A DNA stretch of 60,372 nucleotides, from NCBI GenBank assembly GCA_964648465.1, contig CAZYMU010000017.1, positions 1 through 60,372 on the forward strand, given 5' to 3'. The DNA comes from Aminicenans sp964648465. Lineage in GTDB: Bacteria > Acidobacteriota > Aminicenantia > Aminicenantales > Aminicenantaceae. This document shows positions 35,998 through 44,026 of the stretch, in pieces; the stretch's first letter is position 1, and every line of letters starts with the position of its first letter. The position numbers were made by a program, and so were the translations under genes. The notes beneath the pieces were generated by a model. It did not search any database, had not been told where the DNA came from, and saw nothing but the letters and a program-made list of their open reading frames with translations.

Positions 35998-37389
35998 ATG
36001 TTTGATTCTAAGATTTATCATGATAGAAGAGAGCGCCTCAAGAAACAAATCGGGTCAGGACTCATTCTCTTTTTGGGACACGACGAGAGTCCCATGAATT
36101 ATCCTGGAAATGATTATCACTTCAGGCAGGACAGCTCATTTCTTTATTTCTTTGGCCTTGATTCTCCAGGCTTGGCAGGAGTCATAGATGTTGAAGAAAA
36201 TAGAGACATTATTTTTGGGAATGATGTAGATGTGGAAGATATAATATGGATGGGTTCTCAGCCTTTGATTAAAAATAGAGCTGTGGAGGCAGGAGTCGAG
36301 GAGACTTTTCCTGTAAGCAAGCTCGGAGCGATCTTAAATAGTGCCATAAAGAAGGGGAGGAGAGTTCATTACCTCCCGCCGCACAGGCCTGAACTGACTC
36401 TTAAGATTGAACAATTACTAGGAATAGACCAAAGCCTTTCAAAAGACTATTCCTCGCTTGAGCTTATAAAGGCTGTTGTTAAGCAGAGGTCAGTTAAGAT
36501 ACAGGAAGAAATTGAAGAAATGGAAATAGCGCATGCTATTACTTTTGAAATATACGATGCTGCAATGAAGATGGCAAAGCCTGGAGCATATGAAAGAGAA
36601 CTTGTTGGGAAGATGGAAGGTATTGCTCTTTCATACGATGCTCATATGGCTTTTCCTACAATCCTGTCTATGGACGGGCAAATACTTCACAACCACTGTC
36701 ATAAGAACAGGCTTGAAGAAGGCCGTATGATTGTATGTGATTCGGGAGTGGAGTCTCCCATGCATTATGCTTCAGATATTACAAGAACTTTTCCTGTTGG
36801 AGGCAGGTTCTCACAGAAGCAGAAAGAAATTTACAAAATTGTATTGAATGCTCAGGAATCAGCAATTAAGGCGATTAGACCAGGTGTTAAATACAAAGAT
36901 ATCCACTTTATAGCAGCGAGAATTACTGCCTCCGGACTGAAAGAGTTGGGGTTGATGAAAGGAGATGTTGATGAAGCTGTTAAAGTCGGTGCCCATGCGA
37001 TGTTCTTTCCTCATGGATTAGGACATGAGATTGGACTCGATGTCCATGATATGGAGGGATTAGGCGAAAATTTTGTGGGTTATGATAAAAGCATAAAAAG
37101 AAGTGATCAATTCGGGCTGGCTTATTTGAGGCTTGCAAAAGAACTTCAAAAAGGTTTTGTTTTAACGGTAGAACCGGGAATTTATTTTATCCCTGCACTG
37201 ATTGATAAATGGCTGGAAGAGAAGAAGTTTTTTGAGTTTATTAATTATGAAAAAGTCAATGAATACAGAGATTTCGGCGGAATCAGAATCGAGGATGATG
37301 TTCTGGTTACAGAGAACGGATACAGAGTTTTAGGAAAATCAATTCCAAAAAGTATAGAAGATGTAGAAACTGTTACAGCAAAAGTATAG
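35998..37389 (+). CDS. pepP: Xaa-Pro aminopeptidase
   Basis: Metallopeptidase of family M24B that removes an N-terminal residue preceding proline. The N-terminal creatinase-like domain (about 1-170) has the characteristic YPGNDYHFRQDSSFLYFFGL. The catalytic pita-bread domain has the metal ligands in SDITRTFPVGG (Asp), FFPHGLGHEIGLDVHD (His), LTVEPGIYF (Glu) and GGIRIEDDVLVTENGY (Glu). Length of 463 residues is typical of PepP. AAGGAG lies before the ATG. It follows hypD by 94 bases on the same strand, consistent with release of proline- or hydroxyproline-containing dipeptides feeding the dehydratase. Confidence 0.93.
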   Translation: MFDSKIYHDRRERLKKQIGSGLILFLGHDESPMNYPGNDYHFRQDSSFLYFFGLDSPGLAGVIDVEENRDIIFGNDVDVEDIIWMGSQPLIKNRAVEAGVEETFPVSKLGAILNSAIKKGRRVHYLPPHRPELTLKIEQLLGIDQSLSKDYSSLELIKAVVKQRSVKIQEEIEEMEIAHAITFEIYDAAMKMAKPGAYERELVGKMEGIALSYDAHMAFPTILSMDGQILHNHCHKNRLEEGRMIVCDSGVESPMHYASDITRTFPVGGRFSQKQKEIYKIVLNAQESAIKAIRPGVKYKDIHFIAARITASGLKELGLMKGDVDEAVKVGAHAMFFPHGLGHEIGLDVHDMEGLGENFVGYDKSIKRSDQFGLAYLRLAKELQKGFVLTVEPGIYFIPALIDKWLEEKKFFEFINYEKVNEYRDFGGIRIEDDVLVTENGYRVLGKSIPKSIEDVETVTAKV

Positions 37390-37441
37390 TGACCCCGTCC
37401 ACTATTTCCTGCGCATATGCTTTGGTGTTTAAGATATCATG

Positions 37442-38758
37442 TTAGATCGTGTTCTTGGGGCCTATTATGATTTGTACTCCCTTTTCAGGATTAATGACCT
37501 CCTTTATATAGTCATTCATTTCTTCAAGGGAAACCTCATCTATTTCAAGGAACAATCTGTTTAGATAATTGAATCCTAGCCCTAATGCTTCAAATGAGAT
37601 AAGGCTGTGACTTCGATTTTCTTTTCTCTCATTGTTCCTCAGGAAGGAGGCTTGGGAGAAATTTTTTGTTGAGTTCAGTTCCTCTTCTGAGATTCCATTT
37701 TCGCAGAGGTTTCTTAGTACTTTTTTCAATGCATCAACAGCGATATCTTTTTTTGCATTATCTGTCTCCAGATAGACCTCAAGGATTCCCGCTTCTTTTA
37801 ACTGGGTTGCCTTTGAATTGACATTGTAAGCAAGTTTCTCTTTTTTCCTGAGTGGCCACAGTCTTGAATTCACTCCTTTTCCGAGGAGGCTTTCCATCAT
37901 AAAAGCCAGGCAGAAGTTTCTGGTTGAGATTTTTGGCAGAGGATAAGCGATTGCAACTAAAGATTGTTTTGTATTTTTTTCGAAAGAATGATTTTTCTCT
38001 TCAGGTGGTGTTATTGAAAAGGTCTTTATTTCAGGCGGGCTGCCTGAGAGGAATTTTGTGAGATATTTTTCAAAGAGCCTATTAATAATTACTTCATCCA
38101 AATCTGAAGAAACAGAAACGACGATATTTCCTGCTATAAAATGATCTTTATAGAAATTTTTGATATCTTTCCCTTTCAATGACTTCAGAGATTCTTGACT
38201 TCCATAAACAGAATCTGCGTATGTAGTGTTTGCAAAAAATATCTTGAGGTAGTAATTATGCACAGTTTGAACAGCATTATCTTCTTCTATTTCCCTTCTT
38301 TGATTCATCTGTTTTTTTATGTTTTCAATCCTTGTGCCGGAAAAGAGTGGTTTGAGCATGATATCTGTCATGAGTTTTAGGGCATCTTCAAGGTTTTCAG
38401 ACAAGCATTCCAGGTTGATGATTGAATAGTCATTTCTGCAGTCCATACTGATATGTGTAGCCTGGTTCATTATTTCTTGAAGTTTGGTTTGATCCGGTAT
38501 TTCCAGAACCAATCGAGTTGTCAGATAAGCCAAACCCTGTTTTCCTTTCGGCTCGGCCCTCTTTCCTCCTTTAATGAGGATCTGGACCACAGTGATAGCA
38601 GATGAACTGTCTTTTTCACATATGATTGTAAGGCCATTATCCAGATGTTTTTTATTCGGAAAAGTTTTCCACAGTGTCTCTTGCTGTGAGCAGAGAACCG
38701 GAATCGAGCAAAGCAGAATATAAGCCATCAGAACAATTTGTTTTGGCAGGCTGTTCAT
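37442..38758 (-). CDS. M16 family peptidase-like subunit lacking the zinc motif
   Basis: Exported protein of the M16 (pitrilysin) fold, 438 residues, with signal peptide MNSLPKQIVLMAYILLCSIP ending near CSQQ. The place of the HxxEH zinc motif is occupied by KQGLAYLTTRLVLEIPDQ, so it is catalytically inactive. The C-terminal part keeps the M16 FY-type features (AYNVNSKATQLKEAGILEVY). Many bacterial M16 proteases work as heterodimers of an active and an inactive subunit, the latter supplying substrate-binding residues. I choose ATG 38758, four bases after the stop of the upstream partner gene, because it gives a clean signal peptide; longer forms start up to 38806. Confidence 0.8.
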   Translation of the reverse strand: MNSLPKQIVLMAYILLCSIPVLCSQQETLWKTFPNKKHLDNGLTIICEKDSSSAITVVQILIKGGKRAEPKGKQGLAYLTTRLVLEIPDQTKLQEIMNQATHISMDCRNDYSIINLECLSENLEDALKLMTDIMLKPLFSGTRIENIKKQMNQRREIEEDNAVQTVHNYYLKIFFANTTYADSVYGSQESLKSLKGKDIKNFYKDHFIAGNIVVSVSSDLDEVIINRLFEKYLTKFLSGSPPEIKTFSITPPEEKNHSFEKNTKQSLVAIAYPLPKISTRNFCLAFMMESLLGKGVNSRLWPLRKKEKLAYNVNSKATQLKEAGILEVYLETDNAKKDIAVDALKKVLRNLCENGISEEELNSTKNFSQASFLRNNERKENRSHSLISFEALGLGFNYLNRLFLEIDEVSLEEMNDYIKEVINPEKGVQIIIGPKNTI

Positions 38759-38762
38759 TGTA

Positions 38763-40127
38763 TTAACTCTTCTTTTTTGGCACGATTGAGACGATAATGT
38801 AAGCATTTTTGCTGAGATATTTTCCTGCAGCTTTTCTCAGGTCGGAGGAAGTAATTTTATTAATATTTTCAAGAAAATTTCCCCGCTTTGAGTTCTCGTT
38901 CATAAGCATGAATTTTGCCAGGGATTCTGCGATAACAAGACCAATTTCTTGGGATTTATGAGTATTGAATTTGATTTTATTTTTAGCGCTTTCTAGGTAA
39001 TCAATGGCATATAATTGAAACTCTCCATGGTAGTCTTTCTTTGAATAGTTCAAATTCCTTGATTTTTTCAAGAATTGAATGATTTGCCTTTTCGCCGCAT
39101 TGATTCTTCTTGGGTTTAAGGTAAGATTTATGAGAACAATGCCTCCGTATTTATGTGCTCCATAGTGCATAGTGATAGAATTTACAAAGATTCTTCTTTC
39201 TATAAGAGGATGGTTCAACATTGGATTTATCCCGCGGCCAAGGATCTCTGTCAATAAGTCGATGGCATATTGTTCCTCATGATTGAAATCTGGTGCAAGC
39301 ATCCCGATAGCCAGGTATCCTGTGCTGACATCCATTTCTTTCTTGATTTCAATAATCTTTTTAGGTGGAGAAGCCTTTTCAAATTTTCTTGGAGGAATTT
39401 CCTCTTTTTTTAGGTTTCCAAAGACTTTCTTTATGTTTTCTTCCATCTTTTCCATTTGGAAATCACCTACAACTGCAAGAGCACAGTTTGATGTGGTAAA
39501 GTAACTTTTGTAAAATTTTTCCACCTGTTCAACTGTTGCGGATTTTATGACCTCTCTCTTTCCATAAACCGGTTTTTGATAGGCATGATTTTTGAATAGA
39601 TTTTGGTAGACCAATGATGTTTCGTATTTTAATGGGTCATCTTCGATTTGGCTTATTTCTTCAAGGATTACTTCCTTTTCTTCATCGAGCTCTTTTTGTG
39701 TAAGCTTGAGATTGAACAGTATCTCTTTTTGATTGTTTAAGGCAAAATCTGCATATTCAGAAGGAAGATTCAGTTCGAAAATTGAAAGGTCATGTCCTGT
39801 GTATGCATTGAAATATGCACCATGCTTTCTTATGTTTTCGCTAATTTCATCTCCGCTGTGGAATTCAGTTCCTCTGAACAAAATGCAGTGTTCTAAAATA
39901 TGAACAAGGCCGTTTGTTTCTTCTGATTCGTCTTTTGTTCCCAGATTGAAAGCAAATACAAGATTGATTAAGGGTAGAGTCTTTTTGTTATAAAGAAAAA
40001 CTTTAAGGCCGTTTTCAAGTTCAAAATATTTTGTATTCTCTTTTTCTTGAGAGTAGATTGGAGTAAAAGAGAGAATGAATCCAAGGAGGACAGTTGCAAA
40101 TAAAATGTACGGCTTTTTGGGTTTCAT
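38763..40127 (-). CDS. M16 family zinc peptidase, active subunit
   Basis: Exported M16 (insulinase/pitrilysin) metallopeptidase of 454 residues. A signal-peptide helix (KKPYILFATVLLGFILSFTP) is followed by the inverted zinc motif HILEH in NGLVHILEHCILFRGTEF (about residues 74-91) and the distal Glu in EEKEVILEEISQIEDDP (about 149-165). It is encoded directly upstream of the inactive partner at 37442-38758, the common arrangement for a two-chain M16 protease. The start is uncertain: ATG 40127 gives a normal signal peptide, while ATGs at 40148 and 40175 would add short extensions and none has a clear ribosome-binding site. Confidence 0.85.
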   Translation of the reverse strand: MKPKKPYILFATVLLGFILSFTPIYSQEKENTKYFELENGLKVFLYNKKTLPLINLVFAFNLGTKDESEETNGLVHILEHCILFRGTEFHSGDEISENIRKHGAYFNAYTGHDLSIFELNLPSEYADFALNNQKEILFNLKLTQKELDEEKEVILEEISQIEDDPLKYETSLVYQNLFKNHAYQKPVYGKREVIKSATVEQVEKFYKSYFTTSNCALAVVGDFQMEKMEENIKKVFGNLKKEEIPPRKFEKASPPKKIIEIKKEMDVSTGYLAIGMLAPDFNHEEQYAIDLLTEILGRGINPMLNHPLIERRIFVNSITMHYGAHKYGGIVLINLTLNPRRINAAKRQIIQFLKKSRNLNYSKKDYHGEFQLYAIDYLESAKNKIKFNTHKSQEIGLVIAESLAKFMLMNENSKRGNFLENINKITSSDLRKAAGKYLSKNAYIIVSIVPKKKS

Positions 40128-40315
40128 GGTTAAATATCTTAAATTCATTTTACAATATTGATTGATTTGGCACAAGAAAGAGTGTCAGTCTCCCTTTCCT
40201 GATGATTTGAACTTTTTGTGCTTCTATTGTATTATCTTTTTACCTGAACTATTCATAAAAAATGTCGATACTTAAGATAACAATATTTATATCAAGTTGA
40301 AAATAAGGTAGAAAA

Positions 40316-41773
40316 ATGAGCAAACACCGGAAAGAAAAGATATTAGTAATTGATGACGAAGAGAATATCCGCAAATCTCTCAAGATGATCTTGGAATATG
40401 AGGGTTACAGTTTCCTGGAAGCTTCAGACGGTGAAGAAGGCCTGGATATCATTGAAGATACAATCGGGTTAGATTTAGTTCTTCTAGATATCAAACTTCC
40501 TGGAATAGATGGTTTAGAGGTTCTTGCAGAGTTGAAGAAAAGGCCGTATTCACCTGAAGTCATCATGATATCCGGACACGGTACAGTCCAGACTGCTGTG
40601 GAAGCGACAAAATTGGGAGCTTATGATTTTATTGAGAAGCCTCTTCACCGGGAAAGGGTTTTACTGAGTATTCGTAATGCTTTGAGTCAGAACAAACTGC
40701 TCCGTGAGTGCCAAGATCTACGAAAGAAGGCAGAGAAGAAGTACACGCTCATCGGGAATCATCCGTTTATGAAAAAGCTTTGGCAGGAAATCCTGAAAAT
40801 TGCTCCCACTAATGCGACAATTTTGATCTTTGGTGAGAGCGGCACAGGAAAAGAACTAATTGCACGTGCCATCCATGAACACAGTCTCCGTGCCCAAGAA
40901 GGATTTGTTCAGGTGAATTGTGCGGCGATTCCTGAAGAGCTGATAGAAAGTGAGCTTTTTGGTCATGTAAGAGGAGCATTTACAGGGGCAACCGAGAAGA
41001 AATTGGGAAAGTTTGAGTTAGCAAACGGTGGAACGATTTTCCTGGATGAAGTCGGTGACATGAGTTTAAAAACCCAGGCAAAAGTTCTGCGTGTTCTTGA
41101 GGAAGGGGAGGTTCAAAAGGTAGGCTCCAGTAAAATAAATAAGGTTGATGTCAGAGTTATTGCTGCAACAAATAAGGATTTGAAAAAGGAGATAAAGAAA
41201 GGAAATTTCCGGGAAGATTTATTTTTTCGTCTGAATGTTGTTCCCCTTTATTCACCTACACTGCGTGAGAAAAAAGAGGATATCCCCATTCTTGTTGATT
41301 ATTTCTGCAGTTTATTTGTGAGCGAGAATAATTTCAAAGTAAAAAAGTTTTCGCAAGATGCACTAGAAAGTATGATGAAATATCCATGGAAAGGAAATGT
41401 GCGGGAACTTAAAAATATCATCGAAAGATTGCTTATTATATCAGATGCCGATGTAATAAAAAGAAAGGATTTGCCTGATCAGTTAAAAGAGGATGTAAAT
41501 ATTTATCTCCCTGATGTAAAAAAGATAAAAGGCTTAAAAGAATTCAAAGATGTTGCAGAAAGGGAGTTTATACTTTCTAAACTCAAAGAAAACGACTGGA
41601 ATATTTCTCAGACTGCGAGGGAGATTGATACTCCACGCAGTAATCTCTACAAAAAAATTGAGCAATATGGTATAAAGATAAAGGCTGGAGCAGGCGAGGT
41701 GGTTGCCGCTTCTTCTCTTTATGAGGATGAAGGGGAGGAAAGTCCGAACTCCAGAGGGCAGGATGGTCGTTAA
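40316..41773 (+). CDS. Sigma-54-dependent response regulator (NtrC family)
   Basis: Two-component activator of sigma-54 promoters, 485 residues. The receiver domain has acidic pocket DDEEN (13-17), phospho-acceptor Asp58 (LVLLDIKLPG) and Lys near 108. The AAA+ domain has Walker A GESGTGKE (173-180), the sigma-54-contacting GAFTGA (220-225) and Walker B GGTIFLDEVGDM. The C-terminal Fis-type helix-turn-helix reads NISQTAREIDTPRSNLYKKI. A normal protein would end near YGIKIK; here the frame continues for 29 codons (AGAGEVVAASSLYEDEGEES and on) that coincide with the start of the RNase P RNA gene. No sensor kinase gene is adjacent, and I saw no clear sigma-54 promoter nearby. Confidence 0.92.
   Translation: MSKHRKEKILVIDDEENIRKSLKMILEYEGYSFLEASDGEEGLDIIEDTIGLDLVLLDIKLPGIDGLEVLAELKKRPYSPEVIMISGHGTVQTAVEATKLGAYDFIEKPLHRERVLLSIRNALSQNKLLRECQDLRKKAEKKYTLIGNHPFMKKLWQEILKIAPTNATILIFGESGTGKELIARAIHEHSLRAQEGFVQVNCAAIPEELIESELFGHVRGAFTGATEKKLGKFELANGGTIFLDEVGDMSLKTQAKVLRVLEEGEVQKVGSSKINKVDVRVIAATNKDLKKEIKKGNFREDLFFRLNVVPLYSPTLREKKEDIPILVDYFCSLFVSENNFKVKKFSQDALESMMKYPWKGNVRELKNIIERLLIISDADVIKRKDLPDQLKEDVNIYLPDVKKIKGLKEFKDVAEREFILSKLKENDWNISQTAREIDTPRSNLYKKIEQYGIKIKAGAGEVVAASSLYEDEGEESPNSRGQDGR
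41668..41676 (+). promoter_or_regulatory. Extended -10 promoter of rnpB, inside the regulator gene
   Basis: TGG followed by TATAAA (41671-41676) is a TGn-extended -10 element lying about 10 bases before the expected 5' end of RNase P RNA at 41687. It overlaps the codons for the last part of the helix-turn-helix region of the sigma-54 regulator. No consensus -35 box is seen. Confidence 0.5.
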
Positions 41774-42072
41774 CGACGACTCCGGGCGATCGGAGGAAAG
41801 TGCCACAGAAAACATACCGCTCTGAGAGATTGGAAATTTACCGTCTTTCGGAGTAAGGGTGAAAAGGCGAGGTAAGAGCTCACCGTTCTGATGGTGACAT
41901 CAGATGCATGGTAAACCCCATCCGGAGCAAGACCAAATTGGCCCTGTTTGAAGCGGCCCGTTTCATGGGGCGGGTAGGTCGCTTATCCCCTTGGGTAATC
42001 AAGAGGTTAGATAAATAACCACCACCGGCTGATTATACGGCAGGAACAGAATTCGGCTTACGTCCTGCTCCA
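41687..42072 (+). ncRNA. rnpB: RNase P RNA (class A)
   Basis: Catalytic RNA of RNase P, which matures the 5' ends of tRNAs. Helix P1 is formed by GGAGCAGG (41687-41694) and CCTGCTCC (42064-42071). Universally conserved blocks appear in order: GAGGAAAGTCCGAACTCC (CR-I/P4 5' side, about 41739-41756), AGGGCAGG, AGTGCCACAGAAA, GTAAGGGTGAAAAGGCGAGG, the TAAACCCCATCCGGAGCAAG block, GGCCCGTTTCATGGGGCGGG, and ACAGAATTCGGCTTACG (CR-V/P4 3' side). The first 87 bases overlap the 3' end of the sigma-54 regulator gene on the same strand. An initiator tRNA gene follows 154 bases on. Confidence 0.96.
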
Positions 42073-42077
42073 ACCAA

Positions 42078-42117
42078 AAAAATGATACTAGGCACCTCTT
42101 TCAGATATGTCATTTTT
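42078..42117 (+). terminator. Possible rnpB terminator
   Basis: AAAAATGA about 42078-42085 can pair with TCATTTTT about 42110-42117, placing a U-rich run at the 3' side of a hairpin just after RNase P RNA. The stem is AT-rich and the loop long (about 24 bases), so this is a weak call. Confidence 0.3.
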
Positions 42118-42140
42118 GAGTATAAAATTATATTTTTAGC

Positions 42141-42157
42141 CTTGACTTGGTGTCAAG
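42141..42157. repeat. Short inverted repeat between rnpB and tRNA-fMet
   Basis: CTTGAC (42141-42146) and GTCAAG (42152-42157) form a perfect 6-bp inverted repeat with a 5-base centre. It is upstream of the tRNA promoter and not followed by a T run; it could be an operator or chance. Confidence 0.3.
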
Positions 42158-42186
42158 AAATATATAGGGCAATGTGATTTTATCTT

Positions 42187-42214
42187 TTGACAAGCAGCAT
42201 AAGAGTGATATAAT
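42187..42214 (+). promoter_or_regulatory. Consensus sigma-70 promoter of the initiator tRNA
   Basis: TTGACA (42187-42192) and TATAAT (42209-42214) both match consensus exactly, with 16 bases between them. The tRNA begins 13 bases after the -10 box. This is the strongest promoter sequence I found in the window. Confidence 0.85.
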
Positions 42215-42226
42215 AAAAAATAGTGC

Positions 42227-42303
<77 letters not shown>

Positions 42304-42787
42304 TTTTATTTATCAACTGATTACATAAAATCCCTCATCAAAATTCCTGCAACAAAGAAACCATGAAGGAAGTAAGGTGACATTTCAAGAAGCAGGCTTC
42401 ATGCAGAATTAGCAATACAAACTATCAGTGCAATCATGGGCTTTTAATCTCCTAAAAGCAAAGAAATTTTATCCATATTTTATTTTTTTAAGAAATACAG
42501 ATTATAAGTCAGATTGACTCTTTTGAAAGCAGCAGCAAAACAATTCACAGCTCTTACATTTATTTCTAATCCTACCAGTGCAGTTTTCTATAATTCCGAT
42601 TCTAGAAAATGCAAAATCATTTTTCAGGGAAGCGATTTGTCTTTTCATCAAATCAAGTTTACTATATCAAATATGAAACCGAAGTTATGATTCTTGGAAA
42701 TTTCAATAAAATAATAATACTTCCTTTTTACTTCATTATAAAGCAAGTATGTAAGAATTTCCGTTTCAGTTATCACAGAAGAATGCA
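42304..42787. other. Intergenic region, no supported gene
   Basis: AT-rich stretch between tRNA-fMet and the ferritin-like gene. It has a 7-bp inverted repeat CATGAAG (42362-42368)/CTTCATG (42397-42403) with a long centre and a lone TATAAT-like sequence near 42590. A forward frame from 42609 is open but overlaps the ferritin-like coding region in another frame and has no protein-like character. Confidence 0.4.
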
Positions 42788-42807
42788 GTGGAGGAGAAAA
42801 AGAGAAA

Positions 42808-43042
42808 ATGGAAACACTTACAGCAATTATTTAGCGAAGCAATCCAGTTCTACATGCAGCTTACAGAATCAACTGATAACAAACTAGCTATTGAAGTGCT
42901 TAAAGATATAGCGGATGAAGAACGCGTTCACGCTGGCGAGTTTCTCAGGCTTTTAAAAAGCCTTGCACCAGATGAAGAAAAATTCTACACCGAAGGAGCA
43001 GAAGAAGTAGAAGATGAAATGAGAAAATTAAAATATAAATAA
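42808..43042 (+). CDS. Ferritin-like/rubrerythrin-type small protein, possibly frameshifted
   Basis: The body, from codon 42833 to the stop, codes for SEAIQFYMQLTESTDNK, then VLKDIADEERVHAGEFLRLL and an acidic tail. This is a four-helix ferritin-like segment with the iron-binding E-x-x-H pattern (DEERVH) that resembles encapsulin-associated or rubrerythrin-type proteins. Its own frame has only a GTG (42788) upstream and no ribosome-binding site. A GGAGGAG (42790-42796) instead serves ATG 42808 in the neighbouring frame, which codes METLTAII and then hits TAG at 42832; skipping one base there joins both frames. Possibilities are a true frameshift, programmed +1 shift, or sequencing error. Homologues I recall are longer at the N-terminus. 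Confidence 0.55.
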
Positions 43043-43056
43043 AGGAGATTTTTCCA

Positions 43057-43806
43057 ATGAAAAAAATTTTTAACTGGACGCTTAATGTGAGTCTTCTGTT
43101 TATTGCTGCCTCTGCACTGACATATGCAATACATTATTTAATTTTTCGTGACGCTCATCATATTTTTATTTACATGATCGGAGACTTTGGTTTTCTTTTC
43201 ATAGATGTACTCCTTGTTGTTTTATTTATCGAGCGCATTCTTTCTCGCAGAGAAAAACAGGCTATTATGAAAAAGTTAAATATGGTAATCGGAACGTTCT
43301 TCAGTGAAGTCGGACTTGATTTACTCAAAAAGTTTTCGACTTTTGTGAATAATGCTGAAAATCTGGAGAAAAAACTGAAAATTTTGCCCCAATGGGGAAA
43401 GAAGGATTTTAAAGACGCTATTGTCTCGGCTCAAGAGTTTTCTTATGAAATAAAAATTGATAAAGACACATTATGCGAGCTCCGTGATTTTCTTATTGAT
43501 AAGCGCTCATTCATGATGCGATTGCTGGAAAATCCAAATCTACTCGAGCATGAACATTTCACAGACCTTCTGTGGGCAATTTTTCATCTTACCGAAGAAC
43601 TGGCCTTTAGAGAGGATAAATTAAAAGAACTTCCCCAGGAGGATTACAATCATATAGTCAATGATTTGAGACGGGCCTATTCACAGATCACAAGCGTGTG
43701 GATCGCTTACACAGGGCACCTTAAAGAGAGCTATCCTTTCCTGTTTTCATTGGCAGCACGGATAAATCCTTTGGACCCGAGTGCCACGCCGATAGTATCC
43801 AGCTAA
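43057..43806 (+). CDS. Conserved membrane protein of unknown function
   Basis: Protein of 249 residues with two N-terminal transmembrane helices (WTLNVSLLFIAASALTYAIH near 6-25 and FIYMIGDFGFLFIDVLLVVL near 37-56), followed by a basic turn ERILSRREKQ and a cytoplasmic helical domain of about 190 residues (GTFFSEVGLDLLKKFSTFVN, LWAIFHLTEELAFREDKL). It ends NPLDPSATPIVSS. I recall similar uncharacterised proteins from several thermophilic and anaerobic phyla but no function. AAGGAG precedes the ATG, and the gene follows the ferritin-like frame by 14 bases, so they may be co-transcribed. Confidence 0.7.
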   Translation: MKKIFNWTLNVSLLFIAASALTYAIHYLIFRDAHHIFIYMIGDFGFLFIDVLLVVLFIERILSRREKQAIMKKLNMVIGTFFSEVGLDLLKKFSTFVNNAENLEKKLKILPQWGKKDFKDAIVSAQEFSYEIKIDKDTLCELRDFLIDKRSFMMRLLENPNLLEHEHFTDLLWAIFHLTEELAFREDKLKELPQEDYNHIVNDLRRAYSQITSVWIAYTGHLKESYPFLFSLAARINPLDPSATPIVSS

Positions 43807-44026
43807 TACCCTCTACTGGCAGAGGATATGGAAAAATGTATCATATGGGCAATCAGGCTGTGTATGGTATTATAAAGGTAAAGGGGAAAAAGAGCTTCGC
43901 AAAATAGCAAAAAGATTTTCTTATACGAGATTCAGAATATGGACAGAAAAGGATGCTTACTCTTACGAATTTTGCATTGACGATATATAATTTTTCTATA
44001 TATTATTAGTATCAGGGTAAGTCTGA
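43807..44026. other. Intergenic region with uninitiated reading frame
   Basis: A forward frame from 43796 to the TAA at 43988-43990 is free of stops and reads like protein in its last part (GEKELRKIAKRFSYTRFRIW, then TEKDAYSYEFCIDDI) but has no ATG, GTG or TTG. It may be the tail of a lost gene. Its last codons overlap the 46-base repeat that provides the promoter for the sulfatase-fold gene. Confidence 0.35.
43970..44015 (+). repeat. 46-bp promoter repeat, copy 1
   Basis: Identical to 46220-46265 except at two positions (43984 and 44010). It contains TTGACG (-35-like, 43978-43983) and an AT-rich stretch with TATTAT at 18 bases spacing, so it probably carries a promoter. It ends 11 bases before the start codon of the sulfatase-fold/TPR gene. 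Confidence 0.75.

Noticed and set aside
40130..40315. TGGCAC near 40168 as a possible sigma-54 promoter
   Set aside because: No TGC element at the required distance downstream.
42609..42887. Forward frame of 92 codons before the ferritin-like gene
   Set aside because: Overlaps the ferritin-like coding body in another frame, and its sequence has no protein-like pattern.
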